Positions 1 through 6,144 of a DNA stretch of 6,144 nt are shown here, in pieces (position 1 is the stretch's first letter; every line of letters begins with the position of its first letter). This stretch comes from Methylomarinum sp. (GTDB lineage: Bacteria; Pseudomonadota; Gammaproteobacteria; Methylococcales; Methylomonadaceae), in assembly GCA_013139755.1 (NCBI GenBank), contig WTAG01000151.1, positions 1 through 6,144 of the forward strand, given 5' to 3'. The notes beneath the pieces were generated by a model. The model was not told the origin of the DNA. It made no database searches and saw only the letters and a program-made list of their open reading frames with translations. The position numbers and the translations under genes are program-made.

Positions 1-136
1 CACCAGAAATAACTTAAGCAATTTTAAACAGTAGACTTCAATCCAAATTGTACGATTGAATTTATCACCATAATTGACTCGCTTATTTCATACCTGCTTC
101 TAAAATAATTTCATCTCTTTTACATACAGTATTATT
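1..136. other. Non-coding region upstream of mrcA
   Basis: I see no convincing gene in these 136 bases. They hold a perfect 7-bp inverted repeat (separate entry) and a good -35-like TTGACT at 74-79. The best -10-like match after it, TAAAAT at 101-106, is 21 bases away, which is too far for a normal sigma-70 spacer, so I do not call a promoter. In many gammaproteobacteria the gene divergent from mrcA/ponA is pilM, of the type IV pilus operon. That gene would lie to the left of the window, and nothing seen here proves it. Confidence 0.5.
37..60. repeat. Perfect 7-bp inverted repeat upstream of mrcA
   Basis: TTCAATC at 37-43 is the exact reverse complement of GATTGAA at 54-60, separated by 10 bases. 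The two half-sites are 17 bases apart from start to start. It could be an operator for a dimeric regulator of mrcA or of a divergent gene to the left. It could also be a weak hairpin ending a transcript that enters from the left, because TTTA follows the right arm. The AT-rich arms make chance a real alternative. Confidence 0.35.
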
Positions 137-2497
137 GTGAGCACAAAGCGAAACCTTTTTTACAAAACCTTAAAGTGGACTTTTTTTCTTTTTGTAATAA
201 TTGCAATCTGCACAGCTATTGCAGGCGGGCTTTTTATTCAACAGTTACAAAAAGACCTACCCGACACCTCCCAGCTCCATGACGTTGAATACCAGATCCC
301 TTTAAGTATTTACACTCAAGAGGGTCTTTTATTGGCTCAATTTGGTGAGAAAAAAAGATCACCCATCAAAATAAATGAAGTACCTCAGCAGCTAATCAAT
401 GCATTTCTTGCAGCGGAAGATGGTAACTTTTACTCTCACCCAGGAGTTGATTTTAAAGGTTTAACTCGTGCGGCTTTTCAGCTTTTAGTAACAGGAAAGA
501 AGAAACAGGGAGGCAGCACAATTACCATGCAAGTTACCCGAAATTTTCTACTGAGCAGAGAAAAGACATATATACGAAAAATTAAAGAGATAATCTTAGC
601 ATTACAAATAGAACGAGAATATTCGAAAGAAAAAATCCTTGAGCTTTATTTAAACAAAATATATCTGGGACACCGCTCTTATGGTGTCGCTGCGGCCGCA
701 TTAACTTACTATGGTAAAGCGCTCTCCGAACTTAATTTATCTCAACTTGCCATGATCGCAGGGCTACCTAAAGCGCCTTCTGCCTATAACCCCATCACGG
801 ACCCTAAAAGAGCTCATCAACGTAGAAATTATGTTTTACGTCGTATGCATGAGCTTAATTACATTAATCAATCAGATTTCAACCTAGCGATTAAACAACC
901 TATTTCAGCAGCGCTTCATTCTAATCAACTTGAATCACCTGCACCGTTTATTGCTGAAATGGTTCGCAAAGAAATCGTTAATCAATATGGTGATAGAGCT
1001 TACACCCTAGGTTTAAATATCCATACAACACTAGTGAGCGAACTACAATCGTCAGCGACCTCGGCTCTGCAAACAGCATTGTATAATTACGATCAACGTC
1101 ACGGCTATCGATCTCTACCCCACCGGAACAAAACCGACTTTACCACCTCTGATTATATTACCGCTGGCGGCCTTCAATCAGCGCAGGTCATTGAAATAAA
1201 AAATGACATTGCCATTGCAAAACTTCAAGATAACACCTTAATTGAACTCCCTTTTGACAACATCAAATGGGCAAGAAAGTTTAAAACCAGTAATTACTTA
1301 GGCCCTGATTTAAAATCAATAACCGATGTATTAGCGCCTAACGACCTAATCACAGTCAGACAACTCGAAGACCAAACCTGGGCGTTATCTCAAATCCCTG
1401 AAGCTGAAGCGGCATTTGTCGCCTTAAACTCAAACAATGGCGCCATACTCGCTTTATCTGGCGGTTTTGACTTTTTTCACAATAAATATAATCGCGTCAT
1501 CCAATCTAAGCGCCAACCCGGCTCAGGATTTAAACCCATTCTTTACACCACAGCACTGGAAAATGGTTTTACAGCGGCTAGCGTAATCAATGATGCCCCC
1601 GTTGTAGTTGATGATCCTACACAAGAAAGCGAATGGCGCCCCGAAAATTACAGTAAAAAGTTCTTTGGCATGACATCGCTTAGAACCGCTTTACGCAACT
1701 CAAGAAACCTTATATCCATTCGCCTACTTCGAGAACTAGGAATAGACAAAGTCACCAGCACAGCCTTACGCTTTGGATTTACTGAAGAACAACTCCCCAA
1801 GAGCCTGTCACTGGCACTAGGAAGCGGCCATGCAACACCATTACAAATGGCTACGGTTTATTCAGTTTTTGCTAACGGAGGCTTTCTCATTAAACCTTAT
1901 TTTATTGACCGAATTGAAGACCATAAAGGTAATATATTATTCCAAGCATCCCCGGATATTGCCTGCGCACTTTGTGATGAAGCACATCTAAACAAAAAAG
2001 GTTATGCTCCACGCATCATCAGCCCTCAAGTTAACTTCTTGATGAATTCTTTATTACGCGATGTAGTCCAAAGAGGCACAGCAACACGTGCAAAAGTATT
2101 AAACCGTATAGACCTTGCCGGCAAAACAGGAACAACAAATGACCAGAGAGATGCTTGGTTTAACGGTTTTAGTTCTGGCATTGCAGCAACTGCGTGGTTA
2201 GGGCTTGATACTGCCAAACCATTAGGCAGACGTGAAACAGGAGGCAAAGCGGCATTACCTATCTGGATAGATTTTATGAAAGTTGCTTTAAAAGATAAAC
2301 CAGAACAAGCTTTAGAAATACCAGAAGGAATCAGGAAAGCTTATATTGACCCAAGAAATGGATTGCTCACACACTCTACTGACAACGGTCTTTGGGAATA
2401 CTTTAGATGGAATTATCGTCCTACCGAATTCTCGACTATTGAAACTGAATCAGAGGAACAAGAGGGTATAGCAGTAGAAGAAGAAAGTTTATTTTAA
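137..2497 (+). CDS. mrcA: Penicillin-binding protein 1A (bifunctional transglycosylase/transpeptidase)
   Basis: This class A PBP polymerises lipid II into glycan strands and cross-links the stem peptides on the outer face of the inner membrane. It has 786 residues; E. coli PBP1A has 850. A short basic N-terminus leads into one membrane anchor (about 14-35). The GT51 transglycosylase domain (about 55-235) shows E94-D95..F98..H101.G103, GGSTITMQ (125-132), RKIKE (147-151), ELYLNKIYLG (169-178) and AMIAGLPKAPS (205-215). An OB-fold-like region (about 315-420) precedes the transpeptidase domain, with nucleophile S463 in S-G-F-K, the SRN triad at 522-524 and KTG at 663-665. The cysteine pair C610/C613 matches ACPECD in E. 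coli, but the acidic insertion that follows there is largely missing here. The tail is acidic and ends LF, as in E. coli. GTG at 137 is the only sensible start: the frame is closed upstream at 101, and no later start keeps the anchor. No Shine-Dalgarno sequence precedes it. Confidence 0.96.
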   Translation: MSTKRNLFYKTLKWTFFLFVIIAICTAIAGGLFIQQLQKDLPDTSQLHDVEYQIPLSIYTQEGLLLAQFGEKKRSPIKINEVPQQLINAFLAAEDGNFYSHPGVDFKGLTRAAFQLLVTGKKKQGGSTITMQVTRNFLLSREKTYIRKIKEIILALQIEREYSKEKILELYLNKIYLGHRSYGVAAAALTYYGKALSELNLSQLAMIAGLPKAPSAYNPITDPKRAHQRRNYVLRRMHELNYINQSDFNLAIKQPISAALHSNQLESPAPFIAEMVRKEIVNQYGDRAYTLGLNIHTTLVSELQSSATSALQTALYNYDQRHGYRSLPHRNKTDFTTSDYITAGGLQSAQVIEIKNDIAIAKLQDNTLIELPFDNIKWARKFKTSNYLGPDLKSITDVLAPNDLITVRQLEDQTWALSQIPEAEAAFVALNSNNGAILALSGGFDFFHNKYNRVIQSKRQPGSGFKPILYTTALENGFTAASVINDAPVVVDDPTQESEWRPENYSKKFFGMTSLRTALRNSRNLISIRLLRELGIDKVTSTALRFGFTEEQLPKSLSLALGSGHATPLQMATVYSVFANGGFLIKPYFIDRIEDHKGNILFQASPDIACALCDEAHLNKKGYAPRIISPQVNFLMNSLLRDVVQRGTATRAKVLNRIDLAGKTGTTNDQRDAWFNGFSSGIAATAWLGLDTAKPLGRRETGGKAALPIWIDFMKVALKDKPEQALEIPEGIRKAYIDPRNGLLTHSTDNGLWEYFRWNYRPTEFSTIETESEEQEGIAVEEESLF

Positions 2498-2509
2498 CAA
2501 GAAGGAAGA

Positions 2510-2539
2510 GTAAAGGGATAACATAAACATCCCTTTTAC
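2510..2539. terminator. Candidate bidirectional terminator between mrcA and gltA
   Basis: AAAGGGAT at 2512-2519 pairs perfectly with ATCCCTTT at 2529-2536 around a 9-base loop, and the outer GT/AC can also pair if one T is bulged. It begins about a dozen bases after the mrcA stop. On the + strand the right arm runs into TTTTACA; on the - strand it runs into TTTACTCTTCCTT. Both tails are only moderately T-rich. The site is well placed to stop mrcA and also to catch gltA transcripts from the other side, but the stem is short and has three G-C pairs. Confidence 0.5.
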
Positions 2540-2729
2540 ACCCTGTCATATTGAGATATTCAGCTCTATGAACTAAAAGTCTATAGCCTGCGTCACTCAA
2601 AACAATTATAAGCACTGAACCTTTGGGAGAACACAGAGTAAGGAAACCCTGTGTAATGCATTCAATTCAATTACCTACAATTACCCGTACTGCTAAAGCC
2701 TTACACCGAAAGGACATAGTAATATGGAT
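2540..2729. other. Convergent intergenic gap downstream of gltA, no gene seen
   Basis: This stretch lies between the candidate terminator and the gltA stop codon. It contains a weak 6-bp hairpin, ACACAG at 2631-2636 with CTGTGT at 2649-2654 and a 12-base loop, without a T-run on either strand. It also contains an 8-base direct repeat, CAATTACC at 2668-2675 and 2678-2685, ten bases apart. The hairpin might help end gltA transcripts, but I would not rely on it. No RNA gene is evident. Confidence 0.4.
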
Positions 2730-4037
2730 TTATCGCTTATCAATAGATGAATAGTCACGAACATCATAGCCTGTATAAATTTGACGTGGCCTGCCGATCT
2801 GATGCCCAGGTTCTGACATCATTTCCATCCAATGAGAAACCCAGCCCGCAGTTCGTGCAATCACAAACATCACAGTAAACATATCTACAGGGATTTTTAA
2901 GGCTCTATAGATAATGCCAGAATAAAAATCGACATTAGGGTATAACTTCTTTTCGATAAAGTAATCATCTTTTAAAGCGTACTCTTCTAATTCTAGAGCT
3001 AACTCAAATAAAGGATCATCACTAGGGAATTTTTCCAATACCTCATAACAGGTTGCGCGAGTTATCGTCGCTCTTGGATCAAAGTTTTTATAAACTCTAT
3101 GCCCAAATCCCATTAATCTAAAAGGATCATTTTTATCTTTTGCTTTAGCTATATATTCGGGAATTTTATCAACGGTTCCAATTTCTGCCAGCATACTTAA
3201 TACCGCTTCATTGGCGCCACCATGGGCAGGCCCCCATAATGCAGAAATACCAGCCGCAACACAAGCGTAAGGGTTTGCCCCTGTACTACTCGCCAGTCTA
3301 ACTGTTGATGTACTTGCGTTTTGTTCGTGATCAGCATGCAAGATAAACAATAAATTAAGTGCCTTTACTGCAACTGGATCAATATAGTTACTTTGATCAA
3401 TATATTTCTGACCAGGCAATGAAAACATCATATTCATGAAGTTCTCGCAATACCCTAAATCTTGCCTAGGATAAACAAATGGCCAGCCAACAGAGTGCCG
3501 ATGACTCGCAGCTGCAATTGTAGGCATCTTGGCAACCATACGCATGGCAGAAATCCGCCTATGCTCTGGGTCACTCATATCCAGTTCACTATGATAAAAA
3601 GCCGATAACGACCCCATCACACCCACCATCATTGCCATTGGATGCGCATCATAGTGAAAACCGTTAAAGAAAATTCTTAACGACTCGTGAATCATGGAGT
3701 GCTGCTTAATTTCATCAGTAAAAGACAGCAATTCAATTTCGGAAGGAAGCTCACCATTCATTAATAAATAAGCGACCTCAAGAAATGAACTGTTGTTTGC
3801 CAACTGCTCTATAGGGTAACCCCGATAAAGCAAAACTCCATTTTCTCCGTCAATATAGGTAATAGCACTTTTACAGCTTGCGGTAGACATAAAGCCTGGG
3901 TCATAAGTAAATATACCCAATTCTTTATTTAAAGCGCTTATTTCAACAGCAGGCGTACCGACAGCACTCCTCTGCAAAGCAAAATCTGCTTCCTTGCCTG
4001 TTGCGTTATTTTTTATTGTTACCGTGTCTTTAGCCAT
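2730..4037 (-). CDS. gltA: Citrate synthase, type II (hexameric)
   Basis: This cytoplasmic enzyme condenses acetyl-CoA with oxaloacetate to give citrate and CoA, the entry step of the TCA cycle. Its 435 residues compare with 427 in E. coli GltA, and it aligns along its whole length. Catalytic residues are H272 ([11 protein letters not shown]), H313 ([15 protein letters not shown]) and D370 (PNVDFYSGI); other signatures are [15 protein letters not shown] (233-247) and the C-terminal RPRQIYTGY (417-424). The N-terminal beta-rich domain (about 1-60), typical of the Gram-negative hexameric, often NADH-inhibited type, is present. The cysteine in the E. coli NADH site (Cys206, in STPCEPY) aligns with G209 here (SLPGQKY), so NADH control may differ. 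ATG at 4037 has AAAGAG (4047-4052) nine bases upstream. The gene lies 57 bases downstream of rpmE in the same direction, with no clear terminator or promoter between them. Confidence 0.98.
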   Translation of the reverse strand: MAKDTVTIKNNATGKEADFALQRSAVGTPAVEISALNKELGIFTYDPGFMSTASCKSAITYIDGENGVLLYRGYPIEQLANNSSFLEVAYLLMNGELPSEIELLSFTDEIKQHSMIHESLRIFFNGFHYDAHPMAMMVGVMGSLSAFYHSELDMSDPEHRRISAMRMVAKMPTIAAASHRHSVGWPFVYPRQDLGYCENFMNMMFSLPGQKYIDQSNYIDPVAVKALNLLFILHADHEQNASTSTVRLASSTGANPYACVAAGISALWGPAHGGANEAVLSMLAEIGTVDKIPEYIAKAKDKNDPFRLMGFGHRVYKNFDPRATITRATCYEVLEKFPSDDPLFELALELEEYALKDDYFIEKKLYPNVDFYSGIIYRALKIPVDMFTVMFVIARTAGWVSHWMEMMSEPGHQIGRPRQIYTGYDVRDYSSIDKR

Positions 4038-4094
4038 AAACCATAACTCTTTACTTACAAAACCTAATTAACTACAGGAAAATGTAAAAGTAGC

Positions 4095-4295
4095 TTACTT
4101 ACCGAATTTCTTACGGAATTTATCAACACGACCCGCTGTATCAACAACTCTTTGCTTACCCGTATAAAAAGGGTGACATGAAGAGCATACTTCCACATGC
4201 AAGTCTTTAGTCAATACCGAACCGGTTTCAAATTTATTACCACAACCACAGGTTACAGTAATTTGTTTATATTCAGGATGAATTTCTGGTTTCAT
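4095..4295 (-). CDS. rpmE: 50S ribosomal protein L31, zinc-binding (C+) form
   Basis: L31 is a small protein of the large ribosomal subunit that bridges to the 30S head near the central protuberance. The 66-residue length is normal for the family. It starts MKPEIHPEY, a typical L31 opening, and carries four cysteines, C16, C18, C37 and C40 (the last pair as CSSC before HPFYTGKQ). These form the zinc site of the C+ type; the zinc-free paralogue that some bacteria induce under zinc starvation lacks them. The basic C-terminus, [11 protein letters not shown], fits rRNA binding. ATG at 4295 is set by the conserved N-terminus, with a modest GGA six bases upstream. It is the first gene of a probable two-gene unit with gltA and diverges from xthA. 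Confidence 0.98.
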   Translation of the reverse strand: MKPEIHPEYKQITVTCGCGNKFETGSVLTKDLHVEVCSSCHPFYTGKQRVVDTAGRVDKFRKKFGK

Positions 4296-4309
4296 TTTGA
4301 TTCCACATC

Positions 4310-4324
4310 GCCCTTAAAATGGGC
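4310..4324 (-). promoter_or_regulatory. Small hairpin in the rpmE leader
   Basis: On the rpmE strand the leader reads GCCC, seven bases, then GGGC, a 4-bp all-GC stem 14 bases before the start codon. An AAGGG stretch that could act as a distant ribosome-binding site straddles the loop and right arm. L31 is reported to repress its own translation through the rpmE leader in E. coli, so a leader structure would make sense. This one is short and may be chance. Confidence 0.25.
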
Positions 4325-4353
4325 TGCATACATATTAGAGAACTGAGTATAAT
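4325..4353 (+). promoter_or_regulatory. Sigma-70 promoter for xthA/exoA
   Basis: A full-consensus -10, TATAAT, lies at 4348-4353. The -35 at the ideal 17-base spacing is TGCATA (4325-4330), which matches the consensus at only three of six positions. Transcription would start near 4360, leaving a leader of about 30 bases with no visible Shine-Dalgarno sequence before the ATG at 4391. The -10 overlaps the rpmE -10 on the opposite strand. Confidence 0.55.
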
Positions 4354-4377
4354 ACGATTTACTTAACATTTCTGCAA
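4349..4377 (-). promoter_or_regulatory. Sigma-70 promoter for rpmE(-gltA)
   Basis: Read on the - strand, TTGCAG (4372-4377) and TATTAT (4349-4354) are separated by 17 bases, the ideal sigma-70 spacing. Transcription would start near 4342, giving a leader of about 46 bases before rpmE. TATACT, three bases further downstream at 4346-4351, is an alternative -10 but would give a 20-base spacer. The -10 shares five bases with the -10 of the divergent xthA promoter. Confidence 0.65.
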
Positions 4378-4390
4378 CATTCAATTTGAT

Positions 4391-5164
4391 ATGCGTATTA
4401 TTTCACTCAATGCAAACGGTATTAGAGCCGCTGAGCGCAAAGGTTTCTTCCCTTGGTTACAAGAAAAAAATGCCGATATTGTTTGCATTCAAGAAACCAA
4501 AGCACAAACCGAACAACTTAAAGCCGAGGACTTTTGGCCTAAAGGTTACCACTGTTTCTATCATGACGCAGTAAAAAAAGGCTATAGCGGTGTCGCCATC
4601 TATTGCAAAAAAGAACCTTGCACTGTAACTCAAGGGCTTGGCTGGCACGACATCGATAGCGAGGGCCGCTTTATAGAAGCGCAAATAGGTAACTTAAGCG
4701 TGATATCACTTTATTTACCTTCCGGCTCTTCTGGCGAAGAACGCCAAGCCTTTAAATTCAGTTTTCTTAACCGCTTCCTTCCGTACTTGAATGAACTTGA
4801 GAAAAATGGACGTGATTATATTATTTGTGGTGATTGGAATATTGCTCACAAAGAAATAGACCTAAAAAACTGGAAGGGCAATATAAATAATTCGGGGTTT
4901 TTACCTGAAGAGCGTGAATGGATGGATACTTTATTTTCTCAAAAGCAATGGTTTGATGCTTTTCGTCTTGTTAACCAGCAAGAAGAGCAATATACCTGGT
5001 GGTCAAATCGAGGGCAGGCGTGGGCTAAAAATGTGGGGTGGCGCATTGACTACCAAATCATTAGCAAGGCATTGCAAGATAAAGTTCAATCGACCTCTAT
5101 TTATAAAGAAGAACGATTTTCTGACCATGCCCCGCTAATCGTTGATTACGACTATTCCATTTAA
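4391..5164 (+). CDS. xthA: Exodeoxyribonuclease III / AP endonuclease (ExoA/Xth family)
   Basis: This Mg-dependent enzyme cuts DNA at abasic sites and removes 3' blocking groups in base-excision repair; family members also have 3'-5' exonuclease activity. It has 257 residues (E. coli XthA 268), forming one endonuclease/exonuclease/phosphatase domain. Active-site residues are present: N7 (SLNANG), E35 (IQETKA), Y108 (LYLPSG), D148 and N150 (GDWNIAH), D220 (WRIDYQ) and D245-H246 (SDHAPL). The stretch GFLPEEREWMD (169-179) and the ending APLIVDYD resemble Pseudomonas Crc, a regulator from this family that has lost the catalytic GDWN (GSLY there, from memory). The motif is intact here, so I call a nuclease and not Crc. 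The conserved MRIIS opening fixes the start, although no Shine-Dalgarno sequence is visible. It diverges from rpmE and converges on ampG, with 19 bases between the two stop codons. Confidence 0.95.
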   Translation: MRIISLNANGIRAAERKGFFPWLQEKNADIVCIQETKAQTEQLKAEDFWPKGYHCFYHDAVKKGYSGVAIYCKKEPCTVTQGLGWHDIDSEGRFIEAQIGNLSVISLYLPSGSSGEERQAFKFSFLNRFLPYLNELEKNGRDYIICGDWNIAHKEIDLKNWKGNINNSGFLPEEREWMDTLFSQKQWFDAFRLVNQQEEQYTWWSNRGQAWAKNVGWRIDYQIISKALQDKVQSTSIYKEERFSDHAPLIVDYDYSI

Positions 5165-5172
5165 ACACCACA

Positions 5173-5200
5173 AAACTAGCGGACTAATCTCCGCTAGTTT
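5173..5200. terminator. Bidirectional terminator between xthA and ampG
   Basis: AAACTAGCGGA (5173-5183) pairs perfectly with TCCGCTAGTTT (5190-5200), giving an 11-bp stem with a 6-base loop. For xthA it starts nine bases after the stop codon and is followed by GCTTTTGCTT. For ampG the same stem ends in TTT and then reads TGTGGTGTTTAA. The left edge of the loop (5184-5186) is the ampG stop codon, so the last ampG codons are part of the stem. It is the strongest hairpin I see in the window. Confidence 0.85.
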
Positions 5201-6144
5201 GCTTTTGCTTCCGCATTAAAACAATCACCAAAATAATTGCCGGCAACCCTACTGCTGATGCATAAATAAAAAAACTGTGATAACCATAAGTATCAACAAC
5301 CACACCTGAAAACCCACCCAGTAACTTTGCTGGCAACGTCATTAAAGAACTAAACAAAGCATATTGTGTTGCAGTATAGGCACTACTCGTTAAACTGGAT
5401 AAGTAGGCGATAAATACTGAAGTAGCAATACCACCACTTAAATTATCCGCACTAATGACACCTGCCAACAACATTAAGCTTGGTTCTGACAATGCTAGTA
5501 CGGCAAAAAGTAAATTAGTTAAAGCAACCATTACCGCACCAAACAACAAAGGCTTCATAATGCCATAACGCACCACCATTATTCCGCCTAACGATGCACC
5601 CAAAATAGTCATAAAAAAACCAAATATTTTGCTCACATCGGCAATTTCTTTTTTAGTAAACCCTAAATCTAAATAAAATGGGTTTGCCATAACACCCATG
5701 GTAATGTCACTCATTTTATAGACCGCAATTAAACCCAGTATTAATAAGCCAGCCTTACCATTACGCTTAAAAAACTCTAAAAACGGACTAGCAACAGCAT
5801 CAACAAACCACAAAGCCAATTTGCTCACAACAGATGAGGACTGGCTCAAGCCAACCGCTAATTCCAGTTCTTTTTCTGTCTGCTCAGCAACTTTACTTAC
5901 TTTATGAACAGGTTCTTTAATGATCAACGTGGCAACAATACCAACAAGCATCATTGCTGCCATTACATAATAAGCCATTTGCCAACTGGTATAATCAGCT
6001 ATATAGAATGCGCCAGCCCCTGCAACCAATAAAGCTAATCGATAACCCAGCACATAGGTTGCAGCCATTGCGCCTTGATATTCTGGCTCTACCGCTTCGA
6101 TTCGATAGGCATCAATCACAATATCTTGGGTTGCGGAACAAAAT
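5184..6144 (-). CDS. ampG: AmpG-family muropeptide permease (5' end outside window)
   Basis: AmpG is an inner-membrane major-facilitator transporter that imports GlcNAc-anhydroMurNAc peptides released by cell-wall turnover, for recycling. In species with AmpR/AmpC the same flux signals beta-lactamase induction. The visible part is 319 residues. It opens with the AmpG signature SATQDIVIDAYRIE (residues 3-16 of the visible part) and carries ADNLSGGIATSVFIAYLSSLTS (from about 232) and YTATQYALFSSLMTLP (256-271), all typical of the family. Two membrane segments (about 27-50 and 54-76) are followed by a polar, probably cytoplasmic loop (about 77-128), then about six more segments to a basic tail, RKQKQTSGD. 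The GTG at 6119 is not the start: the frame stays open with conserved sequence to the window edge, and full AmpG proteins have over 400 residues. The 3' end overlaps the terminator shared with xthA. Confidence 0.93.
   Translation of the reverse strand, partial: FCSATQDIVIDAYRIEAVEPEYQGAMAATYVLGYRLALLVAGAGAFYIADYTSWQMAYYVMAAMMLVGIVATLIIKEPVHKVSKVAEQTEKELELAVGLSQSSSVVSKLALWFVDAVASPFLEFFKRNGKAGLLILGLIAVYKMSDITMGVMANPFYLDLGFTKKEIADVSKIFGFFMTILGASLGGIMVVRYGIMKPLLFGAVMVALTNLLFAVLALSEPSLMLLAGVISADNLSGGIATSVFIAYLSSLTSSAYTATQYALFSSLMTLPAKLLGGFSGVVVDTYGYHSFFIYASAVGLPAIILVIVLMRKQKQTSGD

Noticed and set aside
74..106. Sigma-70 promoter TTGACT / TAAAAT upstream of mrcA
   Set aside because: The spacer is 21 bases, outside the working range, and no better -10 sits at 16-18 bases.
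2026..2247. Antisense open frame of 73 codons inside mrcA
   Set aside because: It lies entirely opposite the conserved transpeptidase region with the KTG motif and resembles no protein I know.
2668..2685. Tandem 8-base repeat CAATTACC as an iteron or attachment site
   Set aside because: Only two copies of an AT-rich octamer are present, with no integrase, replication gene or matching copy nearby.
2656..2754. A 32-codon open frame on the + strand (starting MHSIQLPT) with AAGGA upstream
   Set aside because: The purine stretch is 11 bases from the ATG, the frame runs into the 3' end of gltA on the opposite strand, and the peptide has no recognisable features. A chance frame is more likely.
4386..4684. 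Alternative frames at the start of xthA on both strands
   Set aside because: They overlap the strongly conserved N-terminus of the nuclease; their translations show no family motifs.
4914..5138. Second frame within the 3' half of xthA
   Set aside because: It is shifted relative to the conserved GWRIDYQ and SDHAPL motifs, which are read in the main frame without interruption.
4391..5164. Crc catabolite repression regulator
   Set aside because: The catalytic GDWN, ET and SDH residues, which I recall as altered in Crc, are all intact.

Overview
This window reads as ordinary core chromosome from a gammaproteobacterium with AT-rich DNA (roughly 40% GC by eye). The lineage is judged from the proteins: a PBP1A with the gammaproteobacterial layout, a type II hexameric citrate synthase very close to E. 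coli GltA, a zinc-ribbon ribosomal protein L31, an exonuclease III close to the Pseudomonas ExoA/Crc group, and an AmpG muropeptide permease. I cannot name a genus. I see no tRNA or rRNA gene, insertion sequence, CRISPR array, phage gene or broken gene.

Layout from left to right. A 136-base non-coding stretch with a perfect 7-bp inverted repeat precedes mrcA on the + strand (137-2497), which starts with GTG and has no visible Shine-Dalgarno sequence. A 232-base convergent gap follows, with a hairpin just after mrcA that may stop transcription from both sides. On the - strand lie rpmE (4095-4295) and, 57 bases downstream of it, gltA (2730-4037); they look cotranscribed. A 95-base divergent spacer separates rpmE from xthA/exoA (+ strand, 4391-5164). 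In it, a consensus TATAAT for xthA overlaps by five bases a TATTAT for rpmE on the other strand. xthA converges on ampG (- strand, 5184 to beyond the right edge). A perfect 11-bp stem between them holds the ampG stop codon in its loop. The ampG 5' end lies outside the window.

Functionally, mrcA builds peptidoglycan and ampG recycles its breakdown products, gltA opens the TCA cycle, rpmE supplies a ribosomal protein and xthA repairs abasic DNA. They do not form one pathway; this is a housekeeping neighbourhood. The points most worth checking are regulatory: the overlapping divergent -10 elements, the likely rpmE-gltA cotranscription, and the terminator that overlaps the end of ampG. I found no evidence of an undescribed biological system.
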